Origin: Batillaria attramentaria
Taxonomy: Eukaryota > Mollusca > Gastropoda > Batillariidae
DNA length: 64,000 nucleotides
Direction of reading: 5' to 3'
NCBI GenBank assembly: GCA_018292915.2
Contig: JACVVK020000215.1
Coordinates: 423,501-487,500, forward strand
Shown here piece after piece: positions 14,807-24,135 of the stretch. Position 1 is the stretch's first letter. Each line of letters begins with the position of its first letter. Below the pieces are notes generated by a model. The model was not told where the DNA came from. It saw nothing but the letters and a program-made list of their open reading frames with translations, and ran no database searches. A program made the position numbers and the translations under genes.

Positions 14807-16862
14807 AACAGACTTCCCAAGACACGTAACTTCTTCAAGGACATCCCGCTGCTCGACCTAGGATCTGCAAAACCACTAACCGTGCAAGAGAAATCAGAAA
14901 TGATCCGGAAACATACAGAGGCCAGCAAACGCTACGCAAGTGATGACGAAATTTCTGACATCATTGCATGTGACAAAACCGGTCCTTTTTTCCCCTGGTG
15001 CTGCAGAGAGTATGCGCGATCTGAAGGCAAGCACTCGAGCACGTACGTGACCTTCAAAACGGGGCCAATCGGCTACGAGATCTTCTCTAGCATGCTGTCT
15101 CTTGCCTATGTCTCATTCTTCTGCAAAGTTCTGCGGGACCCGAACAGCCAGGCAGGACTTTTGCAGCTGTTTGCCTTGACAATGGAAGGGGGTTTCCCTG
15201 TTGACTACCACATCGATGAGGTGCAGGAGGAACTGAACAACCTGGAACTGGGCGCTGAGCATGAGCAGGTCTCCGAGATGCACCGGCTGAACGTACTGTT
15301 TCGGGGCTCGCTGCTGGACGCCGGCGGCATAGACTTTTCTTCTAGAGACATCTACGAGGCCTTCGGGTTTGCTTTGTTCGAAACCGGCCAGGTGGAGCTA
15401 CTTCTGAGGGTGTGCGACGTGCAGTTTCTCGTGCAGCATGTGCACATCCAAGCTCTGGAGACGACGGGTCCGGCCCTGATACTTACCCCTAGATCGTCCG
15501 GCTATTTCACCTTCGTGTTCAGGGTCATGAAAGAGATCGTCGGCGGGAACTGCGTGCAGATCAGCCAGCACCCTGCCATGCACCAGGCGCCTTTTCTGGC
15601 CGACGTGGAGCGGTTTCTCAGGGGTCGGGGTCTGGTTCAGACGGCCTTCGCCACCAGTGACCCTCGCTACGGGATGCCCCTCCTCTACTGGTCCGCCTGG
15701 ACTGGCCCCAGCGTGCTGACACTGTGGTGCCTAAAGACGCCGGGGAATTATGAGGCCCAGAAGTCCCCAAGGACGGAGACAGGGCCACAAAGGATGCACA
15801 CAGCAAAGCCAGCGCCTGCAGGAGGAGAAGGGACACCTGACTGGTGTGAGGAAGATGAGCAGTACGACGTTCTGGTCCCGGACTGGGTTCAGAGACGAAC
15901 AAGCACACGTTCTACAAAATCTGGGTCATCAGTGAGACGTTCCAGGCTTCCCGTACCACCTGCAAATTCACCGCCAACTAGGGCACCCAGTAGCCAGGCG
16001 CTTCTGCTGAGACGCATGTTCCTTGCTTGCTGTTTGTTGGGCGAGAAGGTGATTCTATGGTTTAGTGTTTGGTTGGGTTGCTTTCCCCGTGTGTTGTGTT
16101 GTGTTTATTGTTTATTATTTTATTATTATTATTATTATTTTTGTTATTGTGCTTATTTTCATTTTCACTTTTAGACGCCTCTCTTTACAAGCCCTAATTC
16201 ACGCCATGACGTGTCTAATTTAGATTTATGTGTTTTTTTGTTTTTTTTTAAAGTGTCCAAATTTCAAATAAAACAAACAAGCAAACACAACAACAGCACA
16301 AGCAATCAAACAAACAAACGTACGGAGTGGCGAAATTAAGGTCGGCCATTCTCTTTTTGAGAAGCATTCCGCTGAGTTTAAGACACGACTGCTATAATTA
16401 CACAAAACATTCCAAAAGAATTTTTTTTTACAAATATACTGTCCAACAGGTGGACACACCACGAGTGGCCCAAACCCTGGAACTTCTGTGCCAGGACGAG
16501 GCTCTCCGCGACGACTCCATGTCCAGAGTGGAACTTCCGATACCATCGGAAGAGGACCTGCTGAATGACGCTATCGTGGCGAAATGTCAGCACGTCAGGT
16601 CTAAGGCTCCAGTCCTCTACCTCGGACTGGCAGGACCCAATGCGTCAGTGCGGATCAAGTCTTCCTCAAGGGTCTCCATCCCGACGTCCATCGTCAAGGT
16701 GGAGATGAATTTGGCGAAAGACCACGTGCTCATCAAGCCTGAGTATGTGATTTCATACATGACCGTTAGCCTTTCCCATTGACGTAGACAGTGTACGACT
16801 GGGTACGAGCTTACGGGAAACCTGTAGACGGGGTCGCAGTTGTTGAAGATGTTCGCAGAAGT

Positions 16863-16935
<73 letters not shown>

Positions 16936-18604
16936 GAGGGACATCCCAAGTATCGTGCAGATTTTAACCTTTCTGAGGACAAACAGGCAGAGACTCATAA
17001 ATACGGAAGACGAAAGCAGTTGGGTTTTTTAAGCACTGTACTTACTGTTCACACTGTTTAAAAAAATCTTTAAAAAAAAAAAAAAAAAAAAACAATGACA
17101 CAAAAACCCTGACACAAAAACCCTTTAACTACCTGGTTCCAGCTTGCGGCACTTTGAGCCAGGCGATTATCATCATCATCATCTTTGTCATTATTGTAAT
17201 TATCAGGGGCTGCTGTCGCTGGTACACACTACTTCGCCTCCTGTCCATGTGTCACGTCAACGAACTCAACCGTGACGGTTACACCCTAATGCACACGGCC
17301 GCCTTCAACGGTGAACTGAGCGTGCTGTGGTTCCTGGCGATAAACGGCGGCGACCTGATGGCCACCACGAGCAGGGGCAACACGCCGCTCACCAAGGCCA
17401 TCGACAAAAACCAGGTCAAGGTCGCGGCCTTCATCTTGCAGCACGGTTGCCAAGGAAGAAAGCCAAACGCACAAGGTAGATTCAAAGCGATTCACGATAA
17501 ATCATGCTGTGCAGTGTTTGCCAAGGATTGAAAATTGCCTAAAACACTGTGCACAGATAATTCACTTTGAGAGCAGTGTCCAATTTGTGAAGTAGCAAGA
17601 CAAAATTTATACATGTAAATTGCGTAAATTTCCTGTCTGTGCAAAGAACAGATGGCAAACGCTCAATGACTAAAGGCAGATTCATAAGTCAGAGCTTTAT
17701 TGATATGTCGGTGGACCAACACTGACCAAGACACTGACCAGTGACACAATACAATACAAACAACAAAACCTAAATAAACAGAAACACAAACGTGGAAGTA
17801 ACATGAAAAAGAAAAATAGAAAATGTATCATACTGTGGGTTGGTGGGGTGGGTGTTTGGGGGTTTAAGGTCCTTTTCCGCCACATATGGGTGATATCAAA
17901 GACGGGGCAACGAAAAAGCCAGCACAAATATTTGACCCTAGCCGGGATAGAATCAGAATGCATCCGATAAAATACATGTATAAACAAAGTCACAAGGATA
18001 CTTGCTAACCGTGTATCTATCTAAAAAAAAAAAAAAAAAGAGAAAAAAAGAAGAAAAAAAGAGATAGATAACATATACGACGACTCGAATTTCGTACTAC
18101 TTTCAATTACGGTTACCGTTATTGCCAAAACTGCTCTACAATATGGGTGGGTGGGTGGGTAGGTGTTAGGAGGTTTATCGTCCTTTTCCACCACATACGG
18201 GTGATATCAAAGACGGGGCAACGATAAATACCTGGCCGCAGCCGGGATACGAACTCACGACCCGAGCATTAGAAGTCCAGCGCTCTACCATTCGGCCACC
18301 CCGGCTCCCCTCTCTACGATATGGAAGTGTGTCATGTGCCTCAGAACCCCATACCGATATTATCCTTCCTCGTGCCATGTCTGTTCTTCTAGACCTGACC
18401 AATCTGTGTGGGGGACGGAGCGTGGGCGATTTACTTCGAGGCGCCGTGGTGTGTCGCAGAGCCGAGATGCTTCGCCTGCTGTTACGTCACGGGGCCGACC
18501 CCAACGCTCGGGACAGCAAGGGGCGCTCTCTGCTGAACATTGCACGTGCAATCCATGACAATCACGAGGTGATCAGGGCTCTGGCGGAGCATGGAGCGAA
18601 GTAG
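11336..18604 (+). CDS. Tyrosine-motif tail + nSTAND3-like P-loop NTPase + ankyrin repeats (8 exons, 5' end not found)
   Basis: I infer a spliced gene with coding exons 11336-11443, 12123-12194, 13094-13353, 13853-13980, 14812-16048, 16450-16742, 17207-17475 and 18393-18604. Every junction has AG/GT borders, and the codon phases join without a break across all seven introns, giving 858 residues followed by TAG. Read directly: a tail with YENL, YTRL, YVDM and YENA motifs; then a Walker A GPPGSGKTT and a hydrophobic strand ending LLDGAFGE (Walker B-like); a PLTVQEK motif and an FPWCC motif; and ankyrin-type helices at the end. This layout is known from molluscan proteins annotated with a 'novel STAND NTPase 3' domain, which often follow a receptor-like ectodomain and membrane helix. 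The ectodomain and start codon are not identified here and may lie outside the window. Introns carry SINEs and long GT/CA tracts. The end of exon 5 is the least certain border. Confidence 0.75.
11951..12080 (-). mobile_element. tRNA-derived SINE (family A), copy 5, in intron
   Basis: Reverse copy with TTCAACGTCC, GGGTGACGGGGCAACG and the head read as TATCCCGGCTAC. It is internally shortened and ends about 40 bp before the acceptor of the exon at 12123. Confidence 0.8.
12651..12823 (-). mobile_element. tRNA-derived SINE (family A), copy 6, in intron
   Basis: Near-complete reverse copy: GGGTGGGTGTTTGGG tail, TTTAACGTCCTTTTCCACC body, and head read as CGACCACCCCGGCTCCCC. It lies in the intron before the P-loop exon. 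Confidence 0.9.
13094..16048 (+). CDS. Exons encoding the nSTAND3-like NTPase domain
   Basis: The exon 13094-13353 encodes FVSTSHYTHALDLL, the usual lead-in to this NTPase type, followed by the P-loop GPPGSGKTT and the LLDGAFGE strand. The exon 13853-13980 continues with VTVDQWSYQGW and NVIIITMYSHI, which looks like the sensor strand. The long exon 14812-16048 gives LLDLGSAKPLTVQEK, FPWCCREYA and a helical region, then ankyrin-like segments such as YGMPLLYWSAWTG. STAND NTPases are nucleotide switches that pair with a sensor domain and a signalling domain. The long exon begins six bases after a (GT)n tract of about 46 units, so the polypyrimidine signal is unusual. Its 3' border at 16048 (AAG/GTGATT) was chosen because it keeps phase 0 with the exon at 16450. 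Confidence 0.75.
13525..13568. repeat. (AGT)n trinucleotide repeat in intron
   Basis: About 14 AGT units inside the intron after the P-loop exon. Poly-Ser and poly-Thr frames here come from the repeat. Confidence 0.95.
14003..14804. repeat. Three long GT/CA tracts filling one intron
   Basis: (GT)n at 14003-14077, (AC)n at about 14206-14282 and (GT)n at 14712-14804 lie in the intron between the exons ending at 13980 and starting at 14812. In the transcript the GU and CA tracts are complementary and could pair. The last tract abuts the acceptor GTTTAACAG. Confidence 0.95.
14330..14407 (+). mobile_element. 3' tip of a LINE (CR1/RTE-like tail)
   Basis: The sequence GGACAATAAATCTG followed by a TATTG repeat (TATTGTATTGTATTGTATT) has the form of the 3' end of non-LTR elements that finish in a short tandem repeat. 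The full LINE at 56-59 kb ends in a comparable (ATTGTC)n tail after AATAAAG. No coding part remains here. Confidence 0.5.
16450..18604 (+). CDS. Exons encoding the linker and C-terminal ankyrin repeats
   Basis: The exon 16450-16742 (acceptor CCAACAG, donor GTATGT) has no clear motif. The exon 17207-17475 encodes DGYTLMHTAAFNGELSVLWF and RGNTPLTKAIDKNQVKVAAF, two ankyrin repeats with the G-x-TxLHxAA pattern. The terminal exon 18393-18604 adds MLRLLLRHGADPNARD and GRSLLNIA, two more repeat halves, and ends with TAG. Ankyrin repeats are protein-binding modules and here probably recognise a partner of the NTPase. No AATAAA was seen just downstream, so the 3' end of the transcript is undefined. 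Confidence 0.75.
16867..16934. repeat. (CT)n-(CA)n compound microsatellite in intron
   Basis: About 15 CT units followed by about 18 CA units, in the intron between the exons ending at 16742 and starting at 17207. Confidence 0.95.
17837..17950 (-). mobile_element. tRNA-derived SINE (family A), copy 7, head truncated, in intron
   Basis: Reverse copy containing the GGTGGGGTGGGTGTTTGGGG tail, the CCTTTTCCGCCACAT body and GACCCTAGCCGGGATAGAAT. It stops inside the B-box region, so the tRNA-like head is missing. Confidence 0.8.
18145..18310 (-). mobile_element. tRNA-derived SINE (family A), copy 8, in intron
   Basis: Near-complete reverse copy from a GGGTGGGTGGGTAGGTG tail to the head read as CGGCCACCCCGGCTCCCC. 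It ends about 80 bp before the acceptor of the last exon (18393). Confidence 0.9.
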
Positions 18605-18810
18605 CCGCAATGGCTCAGTGGAATTCACACACTCAGAGAAAGAACTCAGACTCGCATTGGTCTTCGTGCGAAGTGGTGATGATTGCTATGGCGCCGTTGG
18701 TACGGCCACTACGGCGCTACTAAAACTTCCGCACAGCATGTGTTCTCATGGCGCCTCAGGGATGAGGGATGGGCGAGCGAAAGAGAAGAAGAAGCAGGAG
18801 ATTGGCTGAG

Positions 18811-19227
18811 TGGTTGATTAGGGGTAATACCTCTTTCCACCACACACGGGTGATATCAAAGACGATGAAAAGGCCAACACATACATTTGGCTCCAGTCAG
18901 GATTCGAACTCACTACTTGAGCAAATTGAAAATTCAGCGCGCTACCCTTTCGACTATTTGTGACCCGTTCTCGCGAAAGGGACCGTAAGTCGCGCTAGGC
19001 CGAACGCCGCTACAAGCGAAAAGAGTGCCGGGGGTCAGTATGGCCGCCTTATGAGTAGCCAACTTCAACTGCTGATATTTCTGTCAATTTTAGTAGTACA
19101 GCTTTCATTCTTATATTGAATTGAACTGCATAACTAGTAGCTTGCAGTGATGTACATGTCTCATAACTGATAAATTTCGACTTATGGTCCCTTTTGTGAG
19201 AACGGGTCACATTTCGGCTTCCTGAGG
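18811..19227 (-). mobile_element. Diverged SINE (family A), copy 9, split by a MITE
   Basis: A diverged reverse copy runs 18811-18959 (CACACACGGGTGATATCAAAG ... CTTTCGACTATTT) and resumes at 19211 with ATTTCGGCTTCC. The two pieces together match the head of copy 4 (CGGCTATTCCGGCTC). The MITE at 18960-19210 therefore landed inside this copy. Confidence 0.75.
18960..19210. mobile_element. MITE, 251 bp, with about 33-bp terminal inverted repeats
   Basis: The left end GTGACCCGTTCTCGCGAAAG continues to GGACCGTAAGTCG. The right end CGACTTATGGTCCCTTTTGT continues to GAGAACGGGTCAC. These are inverted copies with four mismatches over about 33 bp. ATTT flanks both sides (18956-18959 and 19211-19214) as a likely target-site duplication. 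No coding capacity. The superfamily is not assigned. Confidence 0.85.
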
Positions 19228-19242
19228 AAAGAAGAAGAAGAG

Positions 19243-19412
19243 TGGGTGGGTGGGTGTTTGCGGGTTTAACGTCCTTTTCCACCACATAGGGTGATATCAA
19301 AGACGGGGCAACGATGAAAAAGCCATCACAAATATTTGGCCCCAGCCGGAATACGAACTCACGACCCGAGCATTATAAGTCCAACGTTCTACCAATCGGC
19401 CACCCCGGCTCC
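19243..19412 (-). mobile_element. tRNA-derived SINE (family A), copy 10
   Basis: Near-complete reverse copy with GGGTGGGTGGGTG tail, TTTAACGTCCTTTTCCACCAC, GGCCCCAGCCGG and head read as CGGCCACCCCGGCTCC. Confidence 0.9.
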
Positions 19413-19434
19413 GGGACGAAGAAGAAGAAGAAGA

Positions 19435-19605
19435 AAAGAAAGATTAGAACTATGAGAATAGAAGTGTTTTGAGATTCTGCCTGAAGGACAGTCGTCGCAG
19501 AAACTGACATGAGGTACGCTGGCAGGTTGTTCCAAACGGAAGGCCGGCGCTGAACTCTTGTATAAAGTTTGTAAGCCAGTACCCCAAAACGTGATTGTGT
19601 TGTCA
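19435..19605 (-). pseudogene. LINE C-terminal fragment
   Basis: On the minus strand the frame gives TRVQRRPSVWNNLPAYL followed by S.ATTVLQAES. This resembles the conserved C-terminal 'P.VWN.LP..L' motif of CR1/Jockey-type LINE proteins; compare GPSLWNNLPLAV in the LINE at 56-59 kb. Only this short decayed piece is visible. Confidence 0.5.
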
Positions 19606-19756
19606 TAGCGTAAGTGTATGCAGGTGGAGCTGCGTTGGTACAGTTCGCCCCCTTGTGTCGTTAGCATCTCGTGTACATGCACTACGACCACGGCCTAAGC
19701 AACATAACGATTGCACCATTACCACGAGGTAAACCGGCCCAACAGTATAAACCTAA

Positions 19757-20143
19757 ACTGGATACGGTCTAGTGGTTAAGGTATCCGACTTCGGATCCTA
19801 AGCTAAATGGTTCGATCCCTGGTGGGCAGGAATTTGGCTGGAGGTTGGTTTTTTTTTTTTTCTTCATTTCAAATCGAGTCAAAATCATGTGCAGAATCGT
19901 TTTGGCACCCGTCAGTCACGCGCTCGTGTCCACACGCACGCACAAATATCAAGTGTGCACGCTAAAAAGCCCACGTTCATCTTTCAAAGAAGAGGAGGCT
20001 GTGACCGGTGACGTGGAAAGCAGAAGTACTGTCGCACGCACCAGAGTGAATAGCAGGGTGGCGGCTTAGTTCGAGTAACCCATGAGCGATCGGGGAAGTC
20101 ACATCCTCGGTTACAAGAGAGGGGCACCATGACTAGGTGGAGG
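19757..20143 (+). mobile_element. Second tRNA-like SINE family (family B)
   Basis: The head GGATACGGTCTAGTGGTTAAGG has an A-box-like TAGTGGTTAAGG, CCGACTTCGGATCC in the anticodon-arm position, and a GGTTCGATCCC B-box. These look like a tRNA with a UCG-type arm. The downstream part at about 20077-20143 (TAACCCATGAGCGATCGGGG...) recurs at 9170-9242. It is called a SINE rather than a tRNA gene because the arms do not pair properly and the unit continues into a repeated body. Confidence 0.55.
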
Positions 20144-20621
20144 TTTGCACATAAAGTAACGCATAGCGGCAGCAGGCTTTCACTGCTACGTCCTCGAGCC
20201 CTGCGGCGCCATGAGCATTTCAGCAGAGATGGATATGTGCGTCGAGGAGAAGTCTACCACACCATACCATACCATAAACATGTACCTAGCCCTAAATCTA
20301 CCCCCTACAGGCGAACTATACTAAATGAGTGTTAGTGTGTGGCTTCGTTTGTACAGTTCGCCTGATACGGCCCAAGGGTGCGAACTGTACCATTAATGTG
20401 TACAGCTGGTCTGTAATGCTTATTCACTGGTGTTAATAAACTTGTCTCCCTCGAAATATAACGAATAGTTCATATTGTTATAAGCCGACTTGTTATTTTT
20501 GACGATCGACATTTTGTTTAGGACACGGCACGTTGTGCGTCAACTCTGTCTTGAAACAGGGTCATTTTGAGGAGAGATTTTTGGGACTGCCGAGCCTCTC
20601 CCGCTACATGCCCATTCAGAA

Positions 20622-20622
20622 G

Positions 20623-20710
<88 letters not shown>
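20622..20710. repeat. (GT)n microsatellite with one interruption
   Basis: About 43 GT units interrupted once by GGGTCTG. The antisense poly-His/Thr frame is not a gene. Confidence 0.95.
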
Positions 20711-20713
<3 letters not shown>

Positions 20714-20799
20714 CTTAGTGGAATGTTGGAGCTATCCACTGCCACCGACTGCTCGACTGCTCTTTTCTTAGTACCACTTGCATCAACTGACATATTAGA

Positions 20800-20837
20800 G
20801 AAACATAGAAACGTTCATGCGTCGGCCGGTCTTCGCC
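20800..20837. repeat. Left arm of a distant inverted repeat (partner 22002-22036)
   Basis: GAAACATAGAAACGTTC followed by CGTCGGCCGGTCTTCGCC reappears in reverse at 22002-22036 (GGCGAAGATCGGCCGACGAACGTTTCTATGTTTC). The arms are about 1.2 kb apart and nearly identical. Confidence 0.75.
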
Positions 20838-20846
20838 GTCGACGTA

Positions 20847-20874
20847 TGACGTCACGCACGCGCGCCCGTATATA
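20847..20874 (+). promoter_or_regulatory. Candidate promoter: CRE plus TATA-like box
   Basis: A perfect CRE palindrome TGACGTCA at 20847-20854 is followed 14 bp later by TATATA at 20869-20874, in locally CpG-rich sequence. This spacing would suit a promoter, but no downstream gene is recognised on this strand, so the call is tentative. Confidence 0.25.
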
Positions 20875-21268
20875 CCCACGCCGACGCGGGATGCGTTTGG
20901 AACATAGCAATCGTTTGGTGTTCGTCCAGTTCGCGCGCAGACTGAATTCCGCTCCGCTCCCCTCCCCCCCCCCCCCCCCCCGATTGATGTCCCTTCGCAG
21001 ATTTGGCGCAAGGCGGACTTGTCCAGTGGCATAAAAAGCACACATCTCCTAGATCTAAGGACCGCTGTCAGCTTTACTTACTTCCCCTACTTTCAAATGG
21101 ACCTGATTTGTAACTGTGCAAAAAAAAAAAGTCAAGTAAGCTTGCATTCCTTCTCGTAGGTAACATACATCCGAAAAATGATGGAACTCCCTGAGTAATC
21201 TGCATGCATCATGATCAGCATGTACTGTGTGGTGTGTAGTACACAGAACCAACCTGAGACGTATACTA

Positions 21269-21339
21269 CAGGCGCGTAGGAAGATGCTAAGAGGAAGGGG
21301 GGCCCACTAAGTCGGGTGAGCCATACGGCCGGGGTGCAG

Positions 21340-21392
<53 letters not shown>

Positions 21393-21557
21393 GACTGCCA
21401 AGGATTGTGTCCTGCGACAGCTGGTGGGCCGTGGGACACTGGTGGGCCGCGTCTCCTCTTATCAAAAGCAAGGGGGGCCCAAAGATATTCGGGCCCCCCT
21501 TCCAAAAATCGAAAGGGGGCCCGGGCCCCCAGGGCCCCCGTGGTTCCTACGCCCCTG
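21269..21557. mobile_element. Short TIR element, 289 bp, TACTA target site
   Basis: Ends CAGGCGCGTAGGAA (left) and TTCCTACGCCCCTG (right) are inverted copies with one mismatch. TACTA lies directly outside both ends (21264-21268 and 21558-21562). The interior has a (GT)n tract at about 21343-21390 and a right half rich in GGGGGCCC palindromes. Non-coding. Confidence 0.75.
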
Positions 21558-21953
21558 TACTATTCGCAGTCCACAACTTCGACAGTGCTAAAAATTAAGT
21601 ACAAAACCAGAGGACACACTTGAAGAAAGCACTTAACACTTGTTACTTTCAATATTATAAGTACACGTAAAATCGCCTTCGTCGTTAACGTTTGCAAGTT
21701 GCACTAGGATGTAAACAACACAGCGAGATGGCTCCAAATGGTAGGTCTCTTTTGAGACTGATTGCTCGTAATCCACGGCTTATCAGTTCTCATAAATGTG
21801 CAAGACAACAGTGAATGTGTTTGAAAATCATCAAATTATATTGTCATTGTACTTACCGCAGTAGCACGGGCAGAGAAAGGGGCCGAAGGTGCGTTCGGAA
21901 AAAGCGCACTTTTCACGACGAAGATCAGAACCTTCGTCCGTGTCAAAGTTCAC

Positions 21954-21963
21954 GCGCATGCGC
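21954..21963. promoter_or_regulatory. NRF1-like palindrome GCGCATGCGC
   Basis: A perfect match to the NRF1 consensus palindrome within a CpG-rich patch, about 40 bp before the right arm of the 20800/22002 inverted repeat. Function is inference. Confidence 0.25.
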
Positions 21964-22036
21964 GCTCGCGGCAATGCTAAAAATAAAGGGGAATTCCCTA
22001 AGGCGAAGATCGGCCGACGAACGTTTCTATGTTTCC

Positions 22037-22980
22037 CTATTTATAGGCCTGCGCACACCGCTTCGGGGCATTTGCGATGCCCTACTAACAGACTAATAGT
22101 GTGAATGTCAGACTTCACAATGAGTCGTCGAAACCGCGGGGCTTTCAGATGGGATTTCAATGGTACTAGTACTCGTCGGTATCCCACAGCTTGAAGGGGA
22201 ATAACTGCTAATTCCCTGCTACTACAGGACACAGACGCCTATTGATTTACGCACTGTTTGATCTACTACAAACACGTAGCGGTCTGCATCACAGATTTCA
22301 CAAAAGACAGGCCAAATTCCCACCCCAGCCCTTACACTGACACCAGATGAACCCAAAAAAGCAACAACAAAAAACCCTCTCCACTGCCCACCCCCTCACA
22401 GCTCATAGCAGACAGCAGTCCAAGGGACATAACTGCACATTTTGTTTACATATCAACAAGTCGACAACGAGGCTGCCACCATTCTTATTCTCTCACCTAA
22501 AAATACACCAAACATGCACCTTTCCACCCACAACAATGAAAAACCCTTCACTCAATTCCACTCTCCAAAAAAATTTTCAACAGCGAAATTTCACTACTTT
22601 ATGCAGAACAGGCTCCTACAACCCACTTTTTGTGCAATTCTGTTGGGCATCTGTGTCCTACACGGGCCACAACACACAGCCGTGCGTGAAGCACGTGCGA
22701 ACTGAAACTCACACACCTAGGTCGCCGGGGACGTCACAGTGTCAGGACGTACCCAAACCAGAACTGAAGGGGTGTATTTCTCAGCTTCATTGTTATTTTC
22801 GTCCACATACACCTATCCTGATCAAACCCTGCCAAATTATAATTACTTCAATCAATATTTTAAATCTGTCACTGCTTTGGACGGCTTTCCGTGCTGCTGA
22901 CTTAGTTTGAAAACTTTTATAATTTTCAATGGTACAACCCTCCCACCCCGTGCTTAGTTTTGAAGCGGACCCCCAAACCG
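22037..22980. other. Stretch without a recognised gene
   Basis: A 187-codon open frame at 22347-22910 has no domain, and its composition (rich in Thr, Pro, His, Gln, Ser) follows the local C- and A-rich sequence. I see no splice-supported continuation and do not call it a gene. Confidence 0.5.
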
Positions 22981-22983
22981 CAG

Positions 22984-22990
22984 TATAAAA
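22984..22990 (+). promoter_or_regulatory. TATA box candidate
   Basis: TATAAAA is preceded by CAG and followed at normal spacing (about 25-30 bp) by AGAAGTCGTTGAACTGGAGG. A possible first-exon donor CTG/GTAGGT lies at 23034. It could start the non-coding transcript proposed for 23.0-28.5 kb. Confidence 0.3.
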
Positions 22991-23349
22991 GTGACCACAG
23001 GGAGAGAAGTCGTTGAACTGGAGGTCTTGGCTGGTAGGTAGTGTGTTCTGATTTGGTTATGCAATTTTAAATAGCAGCTAACCAAACTGATTAGGCCTAA
23101 TCAAGTTGCGATCAGTCGACTAGTGCATGATGTTGTCTAGGCAGTGGCGGGTCTGTAGCGGGTATTTGTTTAGTGTTTTAAATGATCCCATACGACCATT
23201 TTGATCGCGAAACAACAACTCACCGCCGGGCCATGGCCGACACTGAGTCTGGCCACCATTGACGGTCAGTGGCAAGACGGCGGCTGAGTTGCCCCGGAAA
23301 TGGCGACGTTTAGACTCTCTCTCTCTCTCTCTCTGAGACACACACACAC

Positions 23350-23523
23350 GGGGAGCCGGGGTGGTCGAATGGTAGAGCGTTGGACTTCTAATGCTCGGGT
23401 CGTGAGTTCGATCCCGGCTGGGGCCAAATATTTGTGCTGGCTTTTTCATCGTTGCCCCGTCTTTGATATCACCCTATGTGGTGGAAAAGAACGTTAAACC
23501 CCCAAACACCCACCCACCCACCC
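23350..23523 (+). mobile_element. tRNA-derived SINE (family A), copy 11
   Basis: Full-length direct copy: head GGGGAGCCGGGGTGGTCGAATGG, B-box GAGTTCGATCC, body with TTTTTCATCGTTGCCCCG and GTGGTGGAAAAG, and CCCA tail. It is a good reference copy for the family. Confidence 0.9.
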
Positions 23524-23528
23524 TCTCT

Positions 23529-23565
<37 letters not shown>

Positions 23566-23979
23566 TCGTGGTCGCGGCGGCGGCGGGGGGAGGGGGGGGG
23601 GCTAATGGTAAGGTGCTAAAGACATTACCTCCCTGTAGCCATTCAAAAGGAGAATACAACCAATAGTCATTCAGCTGGCTGACAAGCATGACTGCTTTTG
23701 AAATCGGGACAGCTGAAATTGAAACGGTTGAAACATCATTTATTCAGACGTCATTATTATTAAGAGTGCAAAATGCGCACGGCCTCGGACTTTTTTTTTT
23801 TTTTTTCCTCATGGAGTACTCCAGCGCTTAGAGTTGGACATTGGATTAGATTACCATTATCACGCATGTAGACAATCATTTGGTGATGCAGACTCTGCAT
23901 TATTGAACACCTTTTGATTGAGGCGGCACTTTAGCTGCCCTGTCTACAAAACATAGCGCAACTCCTTCCTCATCATTGA

Positions 23980-24135
23980 GGAGCCAGGTAGCCAAATGGT
24001 TGACTGAGTGTTGGACTTTCGACACTCACGGTGTGAGTTCGAATCACACATGGGGCCAAATATTTTGGCTTTTTCCTGGTTGCCCTGTCCTTGATAACAC
24101 CAGAATATGGTGGAAAAGGACGTTAAATGCTGATC
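23980..24135 (+). mobile_element. Diverged SINE (family A), copy 12
   Basis: Direct copy with head GAGCCAGGTAGCCAAATGG, B-box GAGTTCGAATCAC, body GGGGCCAAATATTTTGGCTTTTTCC and TGGTGGAAAAGGACGTTAAA. The CCCA tail is lost. Confidence 0.8.

Noticed and set aside
14693..14811. Poly-Cys/Val N-terminus in front of the NTPase exon
   Set aside because: It is the intronic (GT)n tract read in frame. The acceptor GTTTAACAG at 14811 and the phase match to the exon ending at 13980 show that coding starts at 14812.
22347..22910. 187-codon open frame
   Set aside because: No domain, no splice-supported partner, and composition explained by the local C/A-rich sequence.
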